A stretch of 64,000 nucleotides of DNA from Flavobacterium sp. M31R6 (GCF_013284035.1 NZ_CP054141.1:3224001-3288000); one strand, 5' to 3'; shown: positions 16,075 to 28,296, numbered from the stretch's first letter. The notes: generated by a model from the letters alone, not told the origin. Program-made: numbers and translations.

Positions 16075-16881
16075 CTATTCAAACATTTCCATAACTTCCT
16101 GGCTAACTCCCATATTGGAGAATCCACCGTCGTGCAATAAGTTTTGTAAAGTTACTTTTCTAGTCAAATCCGAAAACATAACAACTATATAATCTGCACA
16201 TTCTGCAGCTGTCGCATTGCCTAGAGGAGACATTTTATCAGCAAAAGCAATAAAACCTCCAAATCCTTTAACTCCTTGTCCAGCTCTAGTGGCAGTTGGA
16301 GATTGCGAAATGGTATTTACTCTCACTTTTTTATCCCTTCCAAAGAAATACCCAAAACTACGAGCAATAGATTCTAGAAAAGCCTTATTATCTGCCATGT
16401 CATTATAATCTGGAAAAACACGCTGCGCAGCCATATAGGATAAAGCAATGATACTACCCCACTCGTTCATGGCATCTTTTTTATACAATACCTGCATCAG
16501 TTTATGAAAAGAAACCGCAGAAACATTCCAGCCTTTTTCGGTATACTCATAATTTTGATTCGTGTAATGATTTCCTTTTCGAACATTAACCGACATACCT
16601 ATCGAGTGCAAAACAAAATCAATTTTACCTCCTAAAATCTCAACCGCTTTATCAACCAATACTTCTAAATCAGTAACCGAAGTTGCGTCAGCAGGAATTA
16701 TTTGGCATCCAATTTTTTCTGCCAATGCATCAATATTTCCCAATCGCATTGCTGCAGGAGCATTTGTCAAAACAAAAACCCCTCCTTCTTCATTAATACG
16801 TTCGGCTGTTTTCCAAGCTATTGAATTTTCGTCTAAAGCACCAAAAATAATTCCTCTTTTTCCTTTTAATAAATTATACAT
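16075..16881 (-). CDS. fabI: Enoyl-[acyl-carrier-protein] reductase FabI
   Basis: A 268-residue short-chain-dehydrogenase-type enoyl-ACP reductase, the last step of each fatty acid elongation round. The cofactor region IIFGALDENSIAWKTAERI matches FabI rather than the usual GxxxGxG. The active site Tyr 149, Tyr 159 and Lys 166 (Y-x6-K) match Tyr146, Tyr156 and Lys163 of the E. coli enzyme. FabI is the target of triclosan. A second, unrelated enoyl reductase (FabV) lies immediately upstream on the same strand. Confidence 0.95.
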   Translation of the reverse strand: MYNLLKGKRGIIFGALDENSIAWKTAERINEEGGVFVLTNAPAAMRLGNIDALAEKIGCQIIPADATSVTDLEVLVDKAVEILGGKIDFVLHSIGMSVNVRKGNHYTNQNYEYTEKGWNVSAVSFHKLMQVLYKKDAMNEWGSIIALSYMAAQRVFPDYNDMADNKAFLESIARSFGYFFGRDKKVRVNTISQSPTATRAGQGVKGFGGFIAFADKMSPLGNATAAECADYIVVMFSDLTRKVTLQNLLHDGGFSNMGVSQEVMEMFE

Positions 16882-16903
16882 AAAATGATATTTTTAATAG
16901 TTA

Positions 16904-16969
16904 CTAAGACTCTAAGTTCCTAAGTTTAGAAAGACTCTTAGCGACTTAGTCAATTAGAAACTTAGAAAC
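16904..16969. repeat. Octamer repeats in two opposite-facing blocks (CTAAGnnn/CTTAGnnn)
   Basis: Units CTAAGACT, CTAAGTTC, CTAAGTTT (16904-16927) are followed after 9 bp by CTTAGCGA, CTTAGTCA, ATTAGAAA, CTTAGAAA (16937-16968). The blocks are partly inverted copies and can form an imperfect hairpin. The array lies in the leader region of fabI. A similar array is between pta and ackA (56214-56295). Confidence 0.65.
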
Positions 16970-16978
16970 TATTTACTA

Positions 16979-17029
16979 AAAAACACCTTATTCTCTTGAT
17001 TTTAAACCATCAAGTAATAAGGTGTTTTT
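16979..17029 (-). terminator. Intrinsic terminator after fabV
   Basis: A long, bulged hairpin: 16979-16992 pairs with 17016-17029, and an inner CTTGAT/ATCAAG stem extends it. T-runs flank both ends. It separates fabV from fabI, so the two reductases are probably transcribed separately. Confidence 0.85.
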
Positions 17030-17054
17030 GAAAATTATAAATATTGTTTGCTAA

Positions 17055-18245
17055 TTACCCAATACTTGGAATAGCAACCATTTCGTTTGTGTCTGCTTTA
17101 TAATCAACACCATCAAATCCAAAACCAAAAAGATTATAGAAATCACTTCTGTATCCTTCTAAATCTCCTAATTCCGCTAGATTTTCAGTAGTAGCTTCTA
17201 ACCATAATTTAGCTACTTGAGCCTGAACATCCTCACGCATTTCCCAATCGTCAATACGGATTCTTCCTTTGTCATCAGTAATCATAGGTTCTCCAGTATA
17301 CAATCTTTGTTGGTACAAACGCTGAATTTGTTCAATACATCCTTCGTGAATTCCCTTTTCCTTCATTATTTTGTACAATAAAGAAATATACAATGGAATA
17401 ACCGGAATAGCAGAACTTGCTTGGGTTACCAAAGCCTTATTTACAGAAACATAAGCTTTACCGTTGATATCGGCTAAACTATCAGTAATCGTGAATGCTG
17501 TAGCTTCCAAGTGATCTTTGGCACGACCAATTGTTCCTTTTCTATAAACAGCTTCAGTTAATGATGGCCCGATGTATGAATAAGCAACAGTTGTAGCGCC
17601 TGGAGCCAATAAATTTTCAGATTTTAAAGCATCAATCCACATTGCCCAATCTTCACCGCCCATTACGGCAACTGTATTGGCAATATCTTCGTCATTGCAA
17701 GGCTCAATAGAAATTTCAGAAACTTTTCCAGTATGAAAATCAACTGTTTTATTTGTAAAAGTACTTCCGATAGGTTTCAAAACAGAACGGTGTAAAACAC
17801 CTGTGTTTGGATTTAATCTTACTGGTGAAGCAAGACTGTATATAATTAAGTCAACTTGACCTAAATCAGCTTTAATAAGATCTAAGGTTTGTCTTTTTAC
17901 TTCATTAGAAAAAGCATCTCCGTTAATACTTTTTGCGTACAAACCAGCTTTATGAGCTTCATTTTCAAAAGCAGCTGAATTATACCAACCTGGAGAAGCC
18001 GTTTTTCCTTCTGCAGGTTCTTTTTCAAAAAACACACCAATTGTAGCGGCATCAGAACCAAAAGCACTTGTAATTCTTGAAGCCAAACCAAAACCAGTTG
18101 AAGCTCCGATAACCAATACTTTCTTAGCTCCAGCTATAGTTCCTTTTGATTTTACATATTCAATCTGATTTTTAACACTTTGTTCGCATCCTTTTGGTTG
18201 GGCTGTCAAACAAATAAATCCTCTCATTCTTGGTTCTATAATCAT
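17055..18245 (-). CDS. fabV: Trans-2-enoyl-CoA/ACP reductase FabV
   Basis: A 396-residue enoyl reductase of the FabV/TER class. It has the N-terminal MIIEPRMRGFICLTAQPKGC, the NADH fold GASTGFGLASR at 47-57, SLASPVR, and the FabV active site Y-x8-K (Tyr 234, Lys 243) within VYRKGTIGRAKDHLEATA. FabV reduces enoyl-ACP or crotonyl-CoA and in other bacteria confers resistance to triclosan. Whether it works in fatty acid synthesis or as a crotonyl-CoA reductase here is open; hbd elsewhere in the window could supply its substrate chemistry. Confidence 0.95.
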   Translation of the reverse strand: MIIEPRMRGFICLTAQPKGCEQSVKNQIEYVKSKGTIAGAKKVLVIGASTGFGLASRITSAFGSDAATIGVFFEKEPAEGKTASPGWYNSAAFENEAHKAGLYAKSINGDAFSNEVKRQTLDLIKADLGQVDLIIYSLASPVRLNPNTGVLHRSVLKPIGSTFTNKTVDFHTGKVSEISIEPCNDEDIANTVAVMGGEDWAMWIDALKSENLLAPGATTVAYSYIGPSLTEAVYRKGTIGRAKDHLEATAFTITDSLADINGKAYVSVNKALVTQASSAIPVIPLYISLLYKIMKEKGIHEGCIEQIQRLYQQRLYTGEPMITDDKGRIRIDDWEMREDVQAQVAKLWLEATTENLAELGDLEGYRSDFYNLFGFGFDGVDYKADTNEMVAIPSIG

Positions 18246-18319
18246 ATTAGTCTGTACGTTAATTTATATTATATATTTTCAATTAATTGAATCGTTTAAA
18301 GCTTTTAAAATTGAATGGG

Positions 18320-18349
18320 CAAATATAGTCCAATTATTTAGTTCAACAA
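18320..18349 (-). promoter_or_regulatory. Promoter of fabV
   Basis: On the minus strand TTG (18349-18347), a 19-bp spacer and TATATTTG (18327-18320) match the Bacteroidota consensus. The -33 element lies inside the last codons of recN; the start of fabV is 75 bp downstream. Confidence 0.6.
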
Positions 18350-19990
18350 GGCTTTTGCGTGATTTAAGGCCGAATCTGAAATAACAGTTCCAGACAACAT
18401 TTGTGCAATTTCCACAACTCGTTCATCGACTGTCAATAATTTCAATTCTGATTGAGTATCATCTCCAACAGTAGATTTAAACACTTTAAAATGCTCATTA
18501 CCCTTAGCGGCAATTTGAGGTAAATGGGTTATGGCAAATATTTGCATCTGAGTACTCATTTCTTTCATAATTTCTCCCATTCTATTGGCAATTTCCCCAG
18601 AAACACCAGTATCAATCTCATCAAAAATCAATGTTGGCAATTTTGAATACTGCGCTAAAATCGCTTTCACTGCCAACATAATTCGCGACATTTCACCTCC
18701 AGAAGCCACTTTTTTTAATAACCCAAAATCAGTTCCTTTATTGGCAGAAATTAAAAATTGCAACTCGTCTTTTCCATTTTCAAAGTATGTTGAAGTGCTT
18801 TTTAATTCCATATTGAAACGCACATTAGGCATTCCCAAGGTCTCTAAAATGGATATTAATTTTTGTGACAAAAGTGGAATCGCTTCCAACCTATTCTTAT
18901 GTATAGTGTCACAAATTTGGTCTAGCTCCTTGATATTATCATCAACCAATTCAGTTAGTTTTGCGATCTCTTCATCAATATTTCCCAATTCCAATACTGA
19001 GTTTTCCAATTTGGATTGAATGTCCAATAACTCATCCACAGTTTTTACCTGATGTTTCTTTTGTAAATTATAAATCAACTGCAATTTCTGATTAATCAAA
19101 TTTAATTGCTCAGGATCATTTATTAATTTTTCGGAACAGCGATTAAGCTCAGTTGTAATATCTTCAAACTCGATTTTCAAACTTGTTATCCTTTCAAATA
19201 GCAAATTATAATCAGCAGAGAAAAGAGCAATTTTCTGAATCGCATTTTTTATTTCGTTCAAATTATGAAAGACCCCAATTTGTTCTTCATTGGCGATAGC
19301 CAAAGACTTATCGAGTGCTTCTTTAATAATTTCAACATTATTCAGTTGCTCATAATTTTCTTCAAGAAATTCTTGCTCACCAGATTTTAGTTTTGCCGAC
19401 ACTAATTCTTCCAAAAGAAAAGTATTGTATTCTTGTTCTTTAGAGGCTTCAGATTTTCTTTTGGTTAAGGCATTTAATTTGGACTTATTCGCCTTATAGT
19501 TTTTCAAGATCGATTGATAAGTCACAATTGTATCTAAATTACCAGCGATAGCATCAATAATTTTGAATTGAACATTCTCATCAGACAACTCTTGAGTTTG
19601 CTGTTGTGAATGAATATCTATTAAATACAAACTCAACTCTTGTAACTCCTGCAAATTAACAGGGCTGTCATTTATAAAAGCTCTGGATTTTCCGGAAGGT
19701 AAAATTTCTCTTCGAATAATTGTTTCTGGTTCGTAGTCCAGATCATTGGCATCAAAAAAAGGCAGCAAATTGTATTTGGATATATCAAAATGGGCCTCAA
19801 TCACACATTTTTCTTCTTTATTTTTAAGCGAAGTCAAATCAGCTCTTTTTCCCAAAGCTAAACCTAATGCACCTAATATTATAGATTTTCCAGCTCCTGT
19901 TTCCCCAGTAATTATTGAAAATCCTTTCGAAAAATCGATTGTCAATTTTTCGATTAAAGCATAGTTTTTTATAGCTAGTGAAGTTATCAT
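18338..19990 (-). CDS. recN: DNA repair protein RecN
   Basis: A 550-residue SMC-like ATPase that acts early at DNA double-strand breaks. The Walker A GETGAGKS is at 29-36, the central part is coiled-coil (about 150-350), and the C-terminal half-site has SGGEMSRIMLAVK and the Walker B LIFDEIDTGVSG. Length and order of motifs are normal. It is the last gene of the bamD-rpoZ-coaBC-DUF4835-recN run. Confidence 0.96.
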   Translation of the reverse strand: MITSLAIKNYALIEKLTIDFSKGFSIITGETGAGKSIILGALGLALGKRADLTSLKNKEEKCVIEAHFDISKYNLLPFFDANDLDYEPETIIRREILPSGKSRAFINDSPVNLQELQELSLYLIDIHSQQQTQELSDENVQFKIIDAIAGNLDTIVTYQSILKNYKANKSKLNALTKRKSEASKEQEYNTFLLEELVSAKLKSGEQEFLEENYEQLNNVEIIKEALDKSLAIANEEQIGVFHNLNEIKNAIQKIALFSADYNLLFERITSLKIEFEDITTELNRCSEKLINDPEQLNLINQKLQLIYNLQKKHQVKTVDELLDIQSKLENSVLELGNIDEEIAKLTELVDDNIKELDQICDTIHKNRLEAIPLLSQKLISILETLGMPNVRFNMELKSTSTYFENGKDELQFLISANKGTDFGLLKKVASGGEMSRIMLAVKAILAQYSKLPTLIFDEIDTGVSGEIANRMGEIMKEMSTQMQIFAITHLPQIAAKGNEHFKVFKSTVGDDTQSELKLLTVDERVVEIAQMLSGTVISDSALNHAKALLN

Positions 19991-20041
19991 TTTTGAAATT
20001 TTACGAGTAGGTTGGATTAAATAAAAGAAATTATAAAAAGA

Positions 20042-20923
20042 CTAATATTTTAACAATTGCCATTTACCGGAGTTTGATGAAGATGTTTTGTTTAAACTAT
20101 CTACCATATCATTTATTGCAATACTGGGTCCTCCTGAAAAAATAGAAACAATTTCATCTGATTTGGAATCCATAAAAACTCGCAATAAATAGGAATTAGG
20201 TTTAGTGCTATTCAATTTAGACAAATTCATTAAAGAGCCTTTCACAATTTCTTTCGCTTTTTTAAGATCTTGGTGCATCGTATCCAAACCTAAATAATAC
20301 TGAAAGCTGGATTGTCGTATTTCATTATAAGTTGGCGACATTAAATCATTAATCAAAACAAATCTGCTCAATGTACCATCGGACTGATTCCATCCTTTGT
20401 ATCCACCTTGTTGTGCCAAATTAGAAATATTCAATGCTTCTTTATAATAGCGATCTCCAAATAATGGAATAAAAGTATCGGCATCCATTCCTAAAATTAT
20501 GTAACTATAGAATGACAATACCGAAACCAGATTGGAATCATAACTTGTTGGGATGTATGTCAAATTCTCGAATTCAGTATAATTAAAAGTAAAATCTTTA
20601 TCATTTATATTTATAACTGGAGAGGAATAAGTCGAATTGTAAATATTTCTGGAAGATTGCACTTGTATATTCGCAACAAATTGATCAGAACTATAACTAG
20701 AAATGGTAATATACATTGAACAACTGATTTTTTCCTTTTGTGAAAGGGTTTGTCCAGTCCAATCTGTTTTATTCACAAATTCATTTATTGCAGTTTGCAG
20801 TGTTTTAAAAACTTGCTGATTGGCATTGCTTATTTTTTGGGTATTTAAAGTCACGGTACAATTCAGCTGTTGGGCCTGAATAAAGCCACAACTAAAAAAT
20901 AAAAACAAAACAAATCTAACCAT
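20042..20923 (-). CDS. DUF4835 family secreted/periplasmic protein
   Basis: A 293-residue protein with a signal peptide (MVRFVLFLFFSCGFIQAQQL). The body fits DUF4835: NCTVTLNTQKI, QVFKTLQTAINEFVNKTDWTG, and SFYSYIILGMDADTF. In Bacteroidota this gene usually sits between coaBC and recN as here. Some annotations call the family PorD, a protein linked to type IX secretion; I recall that from databases and cannot verify it from sequence. It overlaps coaBC by 8 bp, which suggests translational coupling. Confidence 0.85.
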   Translation of the reverse strand: MVRFVLFLFFSCGFIQAQQLNCTVTLNTQKISNANQQVFKTLQTAINEFVNKTDWTGQTLSQKEKISCSMYITISSYSSDQFVANIQVQSSRNIYNSTYSSPVININDKDFTFNYTEFENLTYIPTSYDSNLVSVLSFYSYIILGMDADTFIPLFGDRYYKEALNISNLAQQGGYKGWNQSDGTLSRFVLINDLMSPTYNEIRQSSFQYYLGLDTMHQDLKKAKEIVKGSLMNLSKLNSTKPNSYLLRVFMDSKSDEIVSIFSGGPSIAINDMVDSLNKTSSSNSGKWQLLKY

Positions 20924-22127
20924 AAAAATGCGCTATTACTTTGTTTAAAATATCATCAGCCACAGCCTCTTTAGATTTCAAATCCATTGGCTCAATTCGA
21001 AATGCACTATCTATAAAGGTGACTTTATTGGTGTTTTTTCCAAATCCAGCACCTTCATCCTGCAGCGAATTAAGAACTATCAAATCTAAGTTTTTTTTCT
21101 GAATTTTCGCTTTAGCATTTTCAATTTCATTTTCAGTTTCTAAGGCAAAGCCAATTAAAAACTGATTTTTCTTAACTTCTCCTAATGAAGCCAAAATATC
21201 TTTGGTTTTCTCAAGTTCAATAGTAAAATCATCTGCCGCTTTTTTTATCTTTTGCAGAGCGACATTCTTTGGTCTATAATCAGCTACGGCAGCAGCCGCA
21301 ATTGCCACATCCACTTCTTGATAATACTGATGACAAGCTTCATACATTTCTTGAGCAGAAACCACTGGAATTACTTGAACCAAAGGATGATTTATTTTAC
21401 AATGAGTAGGTCCCGAAATCAATATTACTGACGCACCAAGATTAGCTGCACTTTGAGCAATATCAAATCCCATTTTACCAGAAGAATGATTTCCAATAAA
21501 ACGAACTGGATCAATTGCTTCATAAGTTGGCCCAGCAGTAATTAGTATTTTTTTTTCTTTTAAAGGTAATTTACTTTCGAGATCAGCTTCTAAAAAAGCA
21601 ATAATATTTTCAGGTTCTGCCATTCGTCCTTCTCCAGATAAACCACTGGCTAATTCTCCATTTTCGGCTGGTATCATTGTATTTCCGAATTCCTTTAAAG
21701 TTTTAAAACTCTCAAGCGTAGAAGGATGAATATACATGTCTAAATCCATTGCTGGCGCAAAATAAACAGGACATTTAGCCGATAGGTAACAGGCAATTAA
21801 AAGATTATCACATAACCCATTTGCCATTTTTGATAAAGTATTGGCAGTTGCAGGCGCAACAACCATTATATCAGCCCAAAGACCCAATTCTACATGACTA
21901 TTCCATTCCTCATTTTTTTCATCTTTATTGTAAAATTCAGAAAAAACGGGATTCTTGGAAAGAGTAGATAAGGTAAGTGGAGTTATAAAATCCTTAGAAG
22001 CAGGTGTCATTATCACTTGGACATGTGCACCTGCTTTTATGAAGAGTCTAACTAATGAAGCCGTTTTATATGCAGCGATTCCGCCAGAAATTCCCAGCAA
22101 AATCTTTTTTCCACTTAAAACTGACAT
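20916..22127 (-). CDS. coaBC: Bifunctional phosphopantothenoylcysteine decarboxylase / phosphopantothenate-cysteine ligase
   Basis: A 403-residue fusion catalysing two consecutive steps of coenzyme A synthesis. The N-terminal flavin-dependent decarboxylase (CoaC) has GISGGIAAYKTASLVR and PATANTLSKMANGL. The C-terminal CTP-dependent ligase (CoaB) starts at about residue 190 with ITAGPTYEAIDPVRFIGN and HSSGKMG, and continues with AAAVADYRP. Both halves look complete. The last CoA enzyme, CoaE, is also in the window but in another operon. Confidence 0.96.
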   Translation of the reverse strand: MSVLSGKKILLGISGGIAAYKTASLVRLFIKAGAHVQVIMTPASKDFITPLTLSTLSKNPVFSEFYNKDEKNEEWNSHVELGLWADIMVVAPATANTLSKMANGLCDNLLIACYLSAKCPVYFAPAMDLDMYIHPSTLESFKTLKEFGNTMIPAENGELASGLSGEGRMAEPENIIAFLEADLESKLPLKEKKILITAGPTYEAIDPVRFIGNHSSGKMGFDIAQSAANLGASVILISGPTHCKINHPLVQVIPVVSAQEMYEACHQYYQEVDVAIAAAAVADYRPKNVALQKIKKAADDFTIELEKTKDILASLGEVKKNQFLIGFALETENEIENAKAKIQKKNLDLIVLNSLQDEGAGFGKNTNKVTFIDSAFRIEPMDLKSKEAVADDILNKVIAHFYG

Positions 22128-22136
22128 TAGTATAGA

Positions 22137-22454
22137 TTATTTATTTGCTTCTCTGTGGTAAATTTTACCGTCTAACCACTCTTGAACCGCTAAAGCGTGT
22201 GGTTTTGGAAGTTTCTCGTAGAATTTTGAAACTTCTATTTGCTCTTTATTTTCAAAAACTTCTTCTAAACTATCATTATAAGTAGCAAATTCCTCTAATT
22301 TTTCAGTTAATTCTTTTTTAATTTCAGAATTAATTTGATTTGCTCTTTTAGCCATAATTGTTATCGCCTCATACACATTTCCAGTAGGTGCTTCAATAAC
22401 TGTTTTATTGTAAGTTATTGTATTTACTGGAGCATTTGTCTTTTTTAAATCCAT
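22137..22454 (-). CDS. rpoZ: DNA-directed RNA polymerase omega subunit
   Basis: A 105-residue protein of the omega/Rpb6 type found in Bacteroidota, with GNVYEAITIMAKRANQIN as the conserved core that clamps the beta' subunit. Its place between bamD and coaBC is the standard one in Flavobacteria. Spacing to both neighbours is under 10 bp, so it belongs to their operon. Confidence 0.9.
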   Translation of the reverse strand: MDLKKTNAPVNTITYNKTVIEAPTGNVYEAITIMAKRANQINSEIKKELTEKLEEFATYNDSLEEVFENKEQIEVSKFYEKLPKPHALAVQEWLDGKIYHREANK

Positions 22455-22462
22455 GACTTTAT

Positions 22463-23257
22463 TTATTTATTATATTTTTGCAATTCAACATCAATTTGTG
22501 CTAACATTTCGTCAGCTTTCTTTTTGTATTCTGTATTTGGTTTGAATTTAACCAAATTATTGTAACTCGTTTTGGCTGTAATCAATCGCTCTTCCATTTT
22601 TGAAGGAACACTATTTATTGCCAATGAATAAGCAGAATCCAATTTATAATACAACGCTTTTTCTTTTAAAGGAGTTCCTGGATAATCTGCTATAAAATTA
22701 TCAAAAGCAATAATAGCCGATTTATAGTTCGAAATTCTATTGTATTCTAATGCATTTTCATAAACTTTACGTTCAATCTTATCATTTAACTTTCTAGAAG
22801 TCGCATTGGCCTCAGTAATATATTTAGAATTTGGATAGCGATCAATAAAACCTTGAATCTTTTCTATTGCCTTAAAAGTATCTGTTTGATCAATACTGTA
22901 AACTGGCGATAACATTGAATAACTTTGAGCTCCTAAATAAGCACATTCTTCTAATTTTTCACTTTTAGGATAACCGGAAACAAAACTATCGAATTGATAT
23001 CCTGCCAAATAATATTGTTTGGTTTTGTAACATGATTGAGCATACATGTAAAACAATTTTTCCCCTGATGGTTTACCTCTATATGCTGGTGCCAACTGTT
23101 CAAAAAGACGAATCGCTTTTGTATATTTCCCAGCTTCGTACATTTTGGTTGCAACGTCAAACTTTGCTGCAACATCTTCGTTCTTCAATGCTGCTTGATA
23201 ATCACTACAAGAGTACAAAAAGAGAGCAACAAGCAATACAGATATTATTTTCTTCAT
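22463..23257 (-). CDS. bamD: Outer membrane protein assembly factor BamD
   Basis: I place the start at the ATG at 23257, giving 264 residues; the frame could begin at a GTG three codons earlier. A lipoprotein signal (MKKIISVLLVALFLYSC, lipobox Cys 17) is followed by TPR repeats such as YEAGKYTKAIRLFEQLAPAY and YYLAGYQFDSFVSGYPKSEKLEECAYL. BamD is the essential lipoprotein of the BAM complex that inserts beta-barrels into the outer membrane. It opens the operon that continues through rpoZ to recN. Confidence 0.93.
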   Translation of the reverse strand: MKKIISVLLVALFLYSCSDYQAALKNEDVAAKFDVATKMYEAGKYTKAIRLFEQLAPAYRGKPSGEKLFYMYAQSCYKTKQYYLAGYQFDSFVSGYPKSEKLEECAYLGAQSYSMLSPVYSIDQTDTFKAIEKIQGFIDRYPNSKYITEANATSRKLNDKIERKVYENALEYNRISNYKSAIIAFDNFIADYPGTPLKEKALYYKLDSAYSLAINSVPSKMEERLITAKTSYNNLVKFKPNTEYKKKADEMLAQIDVELQKYNK

Positions 23258-23297
23258 TTTATTCACTGATTTTATTTTTACAGCATAATATTATATG

Positions 23298-23326
23298 CAA
23301 TAAAAGCCACCAAAGTTAGGTGGCAA
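23298..23326 (-). terminator. Terminator after dapA, with a -7-like element in the loop
   Basis: GCCACC (23306-23311) pairs with GGTGGC (23319-23324), and on the minus strand TTTTATT follows. The 7-nt loop plus one stem base reads TAACTTTG on the minus strand, which matches the Bacteroidota -7 consensus for the bamD operon, though no -33 TTG is correctly spaced. Confidence 0.7.
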
Positions 23327-23386
23327 ATTTAGTTATTAATTTAGCTATTACAAAATATTTCTTTATTTAAAAAAAACGACAGCTAT

Positions 23387-24274
23387 TTATGAGTTTTTAA
23401 CCATTTTCTTTACAAAAGAATCCAATCGGCTTGCCAAAGATTCATCTACAGAAACCAATGGCAAACGAACAACATTCTCCGTAATACCCAGAATACTGAA
23501 TACTTCTTTGATACCTGCTGGATTACCTTGCTCAAAAATCATATCAATACAATCCGCCAATAAATAATGTAATTTAAAGGCATCATCTACTTTTCTATTC
23601 AAACCCAATCGAATCATCTCTGAAAACTCTTTTGGAAAACCTTGTCCTATAACCGAAATTACTCCCGCACCTCCAGCCAAAACTACTGGCAAAGCAATCA
23701 TATCATCACCAGAAATAACCAAAAAATCTTTAGGTTTATTTTTCAATAACTGCATAGCTTGCACTAAATCGCCAGCTGCTTCTTTTATTGCTACTATATT
23801 ATCAAAATCATTTGCCAATCTAAGAACCGTTGACGGCAGCATGTTACTGGATGTTCTTCCCGGAACATTATATAAAATCACAGGAATAGGCGACGCTTCA
23901 GAAACGGCTTTAAAATGTTGGTATATTCCTTCTTGACTAGGTTTATTATAATAAGGAGAAACAGACAAAATAGCTACAAAATCGGATAAATCTCTAGTAC
24001 GTAATTCTTCAACAACATTTAAAGTATTATTTCCTCCCACACCAAGAACTAAAGGTAATCTACCTGCATTCACTTCAATTACTGTCGCGATTACAAGCTC
24101 TTTTTCTTCTTCAGACAAGGTCGCATTTTCGGCTGTTGTACCTAAAACAACAAGATATTCGATTCCTCCGTCTATTGAAAAATTCACAACTCTTCTTAAA
24201 GCATCAATATCAATTGTAAAATCGTCTTTAAACGGCGTGATTAGGGCAACACCTGTTCCTATTAATGATTGCAT
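23387..24274 (-). CDS. dapA: 4-hydroxy-tetrahydrodipicolinate synthase
   Basis: A 295-residue aldolase-type enzyme that condenses pyruvate with aspartate semialdehyde, the first committed step to diaminopimelate and lysine. It has the Schiff-base Lys 164 in [10 protein letters not shown], Tyr 135 in [11 protein letters not shown] and the TT pair 46-47 in [11 protein letters not shown]. The start is 8 bp after the stop of the DUF6913-like gene upstream. A terminator separates it from bamD. Confidence 0.96.
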   Translation of the reverse strand: MQSLIGTGVALITPFKDDFTIDIDALRRVVNFSIDGGIEYLVVLGTTAENATLSEEEKELVIATVIEVNAGRLPLVLGVGGNNTLNVVEELRTRDLSDFVAILSVSPYYNKPSQEGIYQHFKAVSEASPIPVILYNVPGRTSSNMLPSTVLRLANDFDNIVAIKEAAGDLVQAMQLLKNKPKDFLVISGDDMIALPVVLAGGAGVISVIGQGFPKEFSEMIRLGLNRKVDDAFKLHYLLADCIDMIFEQGNPAGIKEVFSILGITENVVRLPLVSVDESLASRLDSFVKKMVKNS

Positions 24275-24282
24275 ATTTTAAA

Positions 24283-24801
24283 TTATATTTTGTTTAATAT
24301 TTTTAAGTACCGGAATAACTCATTTGTAAACCCCTTGTAATTCTCTGGATCTATATTTATCATAAAATGATTTAATCTTTCATCGACAGTTGAAAAACCA
24401 ACCTTAAATTTTGCATTGGAACTATTCGTTAAAAGCAACAAAAAGGGCTTTTCCTCATTATAATAATTAATCAATAAATCAAATTCTTCAGAAATAAACT
24501 CATTTATTGGCTGTTGTGTAAATTCACTTTTTAAATTCAAATCCTTTAACCCAAATGTAGGTTCTAGATAAACTTCTTTACTTTTTAAAAGGTCTCGAAA
24601 AACAATAACTTTAATATTATTTTCTAAAACTCCATTGGAAATAATTTCCTGTTTCAAAGCTGCTGTTTCCAAAAAATTGCTTTCATCAACAATCAAACCG
24701 ACCATAGTAATAGGCGAGTTTAATGACTCACCCTTGACATTACGCAGGCTCTTTTTTAAAGTTTTTTTTAATATAAAGCTCTTTATATAGTTTAAAAACA
24801 T
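24283..24801 (-). CDS. Conserved hypothetical protein (DUF6913-like)
   Basis: A 172-residue soluble protein without signal peptide. It begins with a basic helix (FILKKTLKKSLRN), then an alpha/beta pattern with MVGLIVDESNFLETAALKQE, KVIVFRD, LLINYYNEEKPFLLLLTNSSNAKFKVGFS and FMINIDPENY. I recall a family of this size, DUF6913, next to dapA in Flavobacteria, but am not certain. No function is known. It is likely co-transcribed with dapA. Confidence 0.65.
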   Translation of the reverse strand: MFLNYIKSFILKKTLKKSLRNVKGESLNSPITMVGLIVDESNFLETAALKQEIISNGVLENNIKVIVFRDLLKSKEVYLEPTFGLKDLNLKSEFTQQPINEFISEEFDLLINYYNEEKPFLLLLTNSSNAKFKVGFSTVDERLNHFMINIDPENYKGFTNELFRYLKILNKI

Positions 24802-24937
24802 ATCACTTTTAAAAGATTACAAATTTAATTATTTAAGTTACATTTGAGATGGCAAATCTAAAAAACTATAACGACTTTTTAAAACTTTTTGTTATATTCT
24901 TAACATTATTTATGTTTTTGATTTAAGTAAAAAAAAA

Positions 24938-27679
<2,742 letters not shown>

Positions 27680-27697
27680 AAACTGTAAAAATCAAAT

Positions 27698-28171
27698 TTA
27701 TCCCTCGATAATCGAATTAATTTGATTGTATAATTGACCATCACTCAAAAAGGAGCCTTGTTGTATCAATTGAAAAATAGAAAGATTTCGCTCTTCAGTA
27801 AATTCTTTTTTACCCACTTTCATTTCAATTGTTTCTGTAAACATATTATCGCTAAGCCATTCCAAACCTTCTTTTGTCAAAAAATCAGTTTCCGGAACCA
27901 ATGATTTTAAAACAATCGATTTTATATGTGTGTCAAAACAATGAAAAAGGAAAATATGGTTTTTGGAGAAAAACTCTAAATAGGTAGCTTTTGTAAGCAC
28001 ACCTTCCCAAATCAAATCTGAAAAAACATCCAATTCTTGTTCTGCCACCTCTGGTTTTTCGGCTTTGATTTTGACCCATTCCGTTTTATCAATTGCCTGA
28101 GTTGCCAAAAAATTAGTAAATTCCTGTGTTAACTCTTCAAATTGTTCTTTTGTAAGTCTGGTGTATTTCAT
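27698..28171 (-). CDS. DUF6495-like conserved protein
   Basis: I start this at the ATG at 28171 (157 residues, MKYTRLTKEQFEELTQEFTN), which fits Flavobacterial homologues; an in-frame ATG 30 bp earlier is less likely. The protein is soluble and helix-rich, with the segments DKTEWVKIKAEKPEVAEQELDVFSD (residues about 31-55) and HIFLFHCFD. It resembles DUF6495 as I recall it. Function unknown. Confidence 0.65.
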   Translation of the reverse strand: MKYTRLTKEQFEELTQEFTNFLATQAIDKTEWVKIKAEKPEVAEQELDVFSDLIWEGVLTKATYLEFFSKNHIFLFHCFDTHIKSIVLKSLVPETDFLTKEGLEWLSDNMFTETIEMKVGKKEFTEERNLSIFQLIQQGSFLSDGQLYNQINSIIEG

Positions 28172-28253
28172 AATTAAACACTTAGCATTTGAACTGCTCA
28201 AACTTTATTCTAAAAAAGTACAAGCAATACGAATTATTTTTTGTTAAACAAAA

Positions 28254-28277
28254 AAATCCCGACTTTCATCGGGATTT
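28254..28277 (-). terminator. Terminator of the rpsF-rpsR-rplI operon
   Basis: AAATCCCGA (28254-28262) pairs with TCGGGATTT (28269-28277) with a 6-nt loop, followed on the minus strand by seven T. It lies 20 bp after the rplI stop. Confidence 0.88.
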
Positions 28278-28296
28278 TGATATAATAATTTAGAGT

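Noticed and set aside
16904..16969. CRISPR array
   Set aside because: Units are 8 bp and contiguous, without spacers or cas genes.
18320..18349. Promoter-like match as part of recN regulation
   Set aside because: It points away from the recN start and lies at its 3' end, correctly placed for fabV instead.
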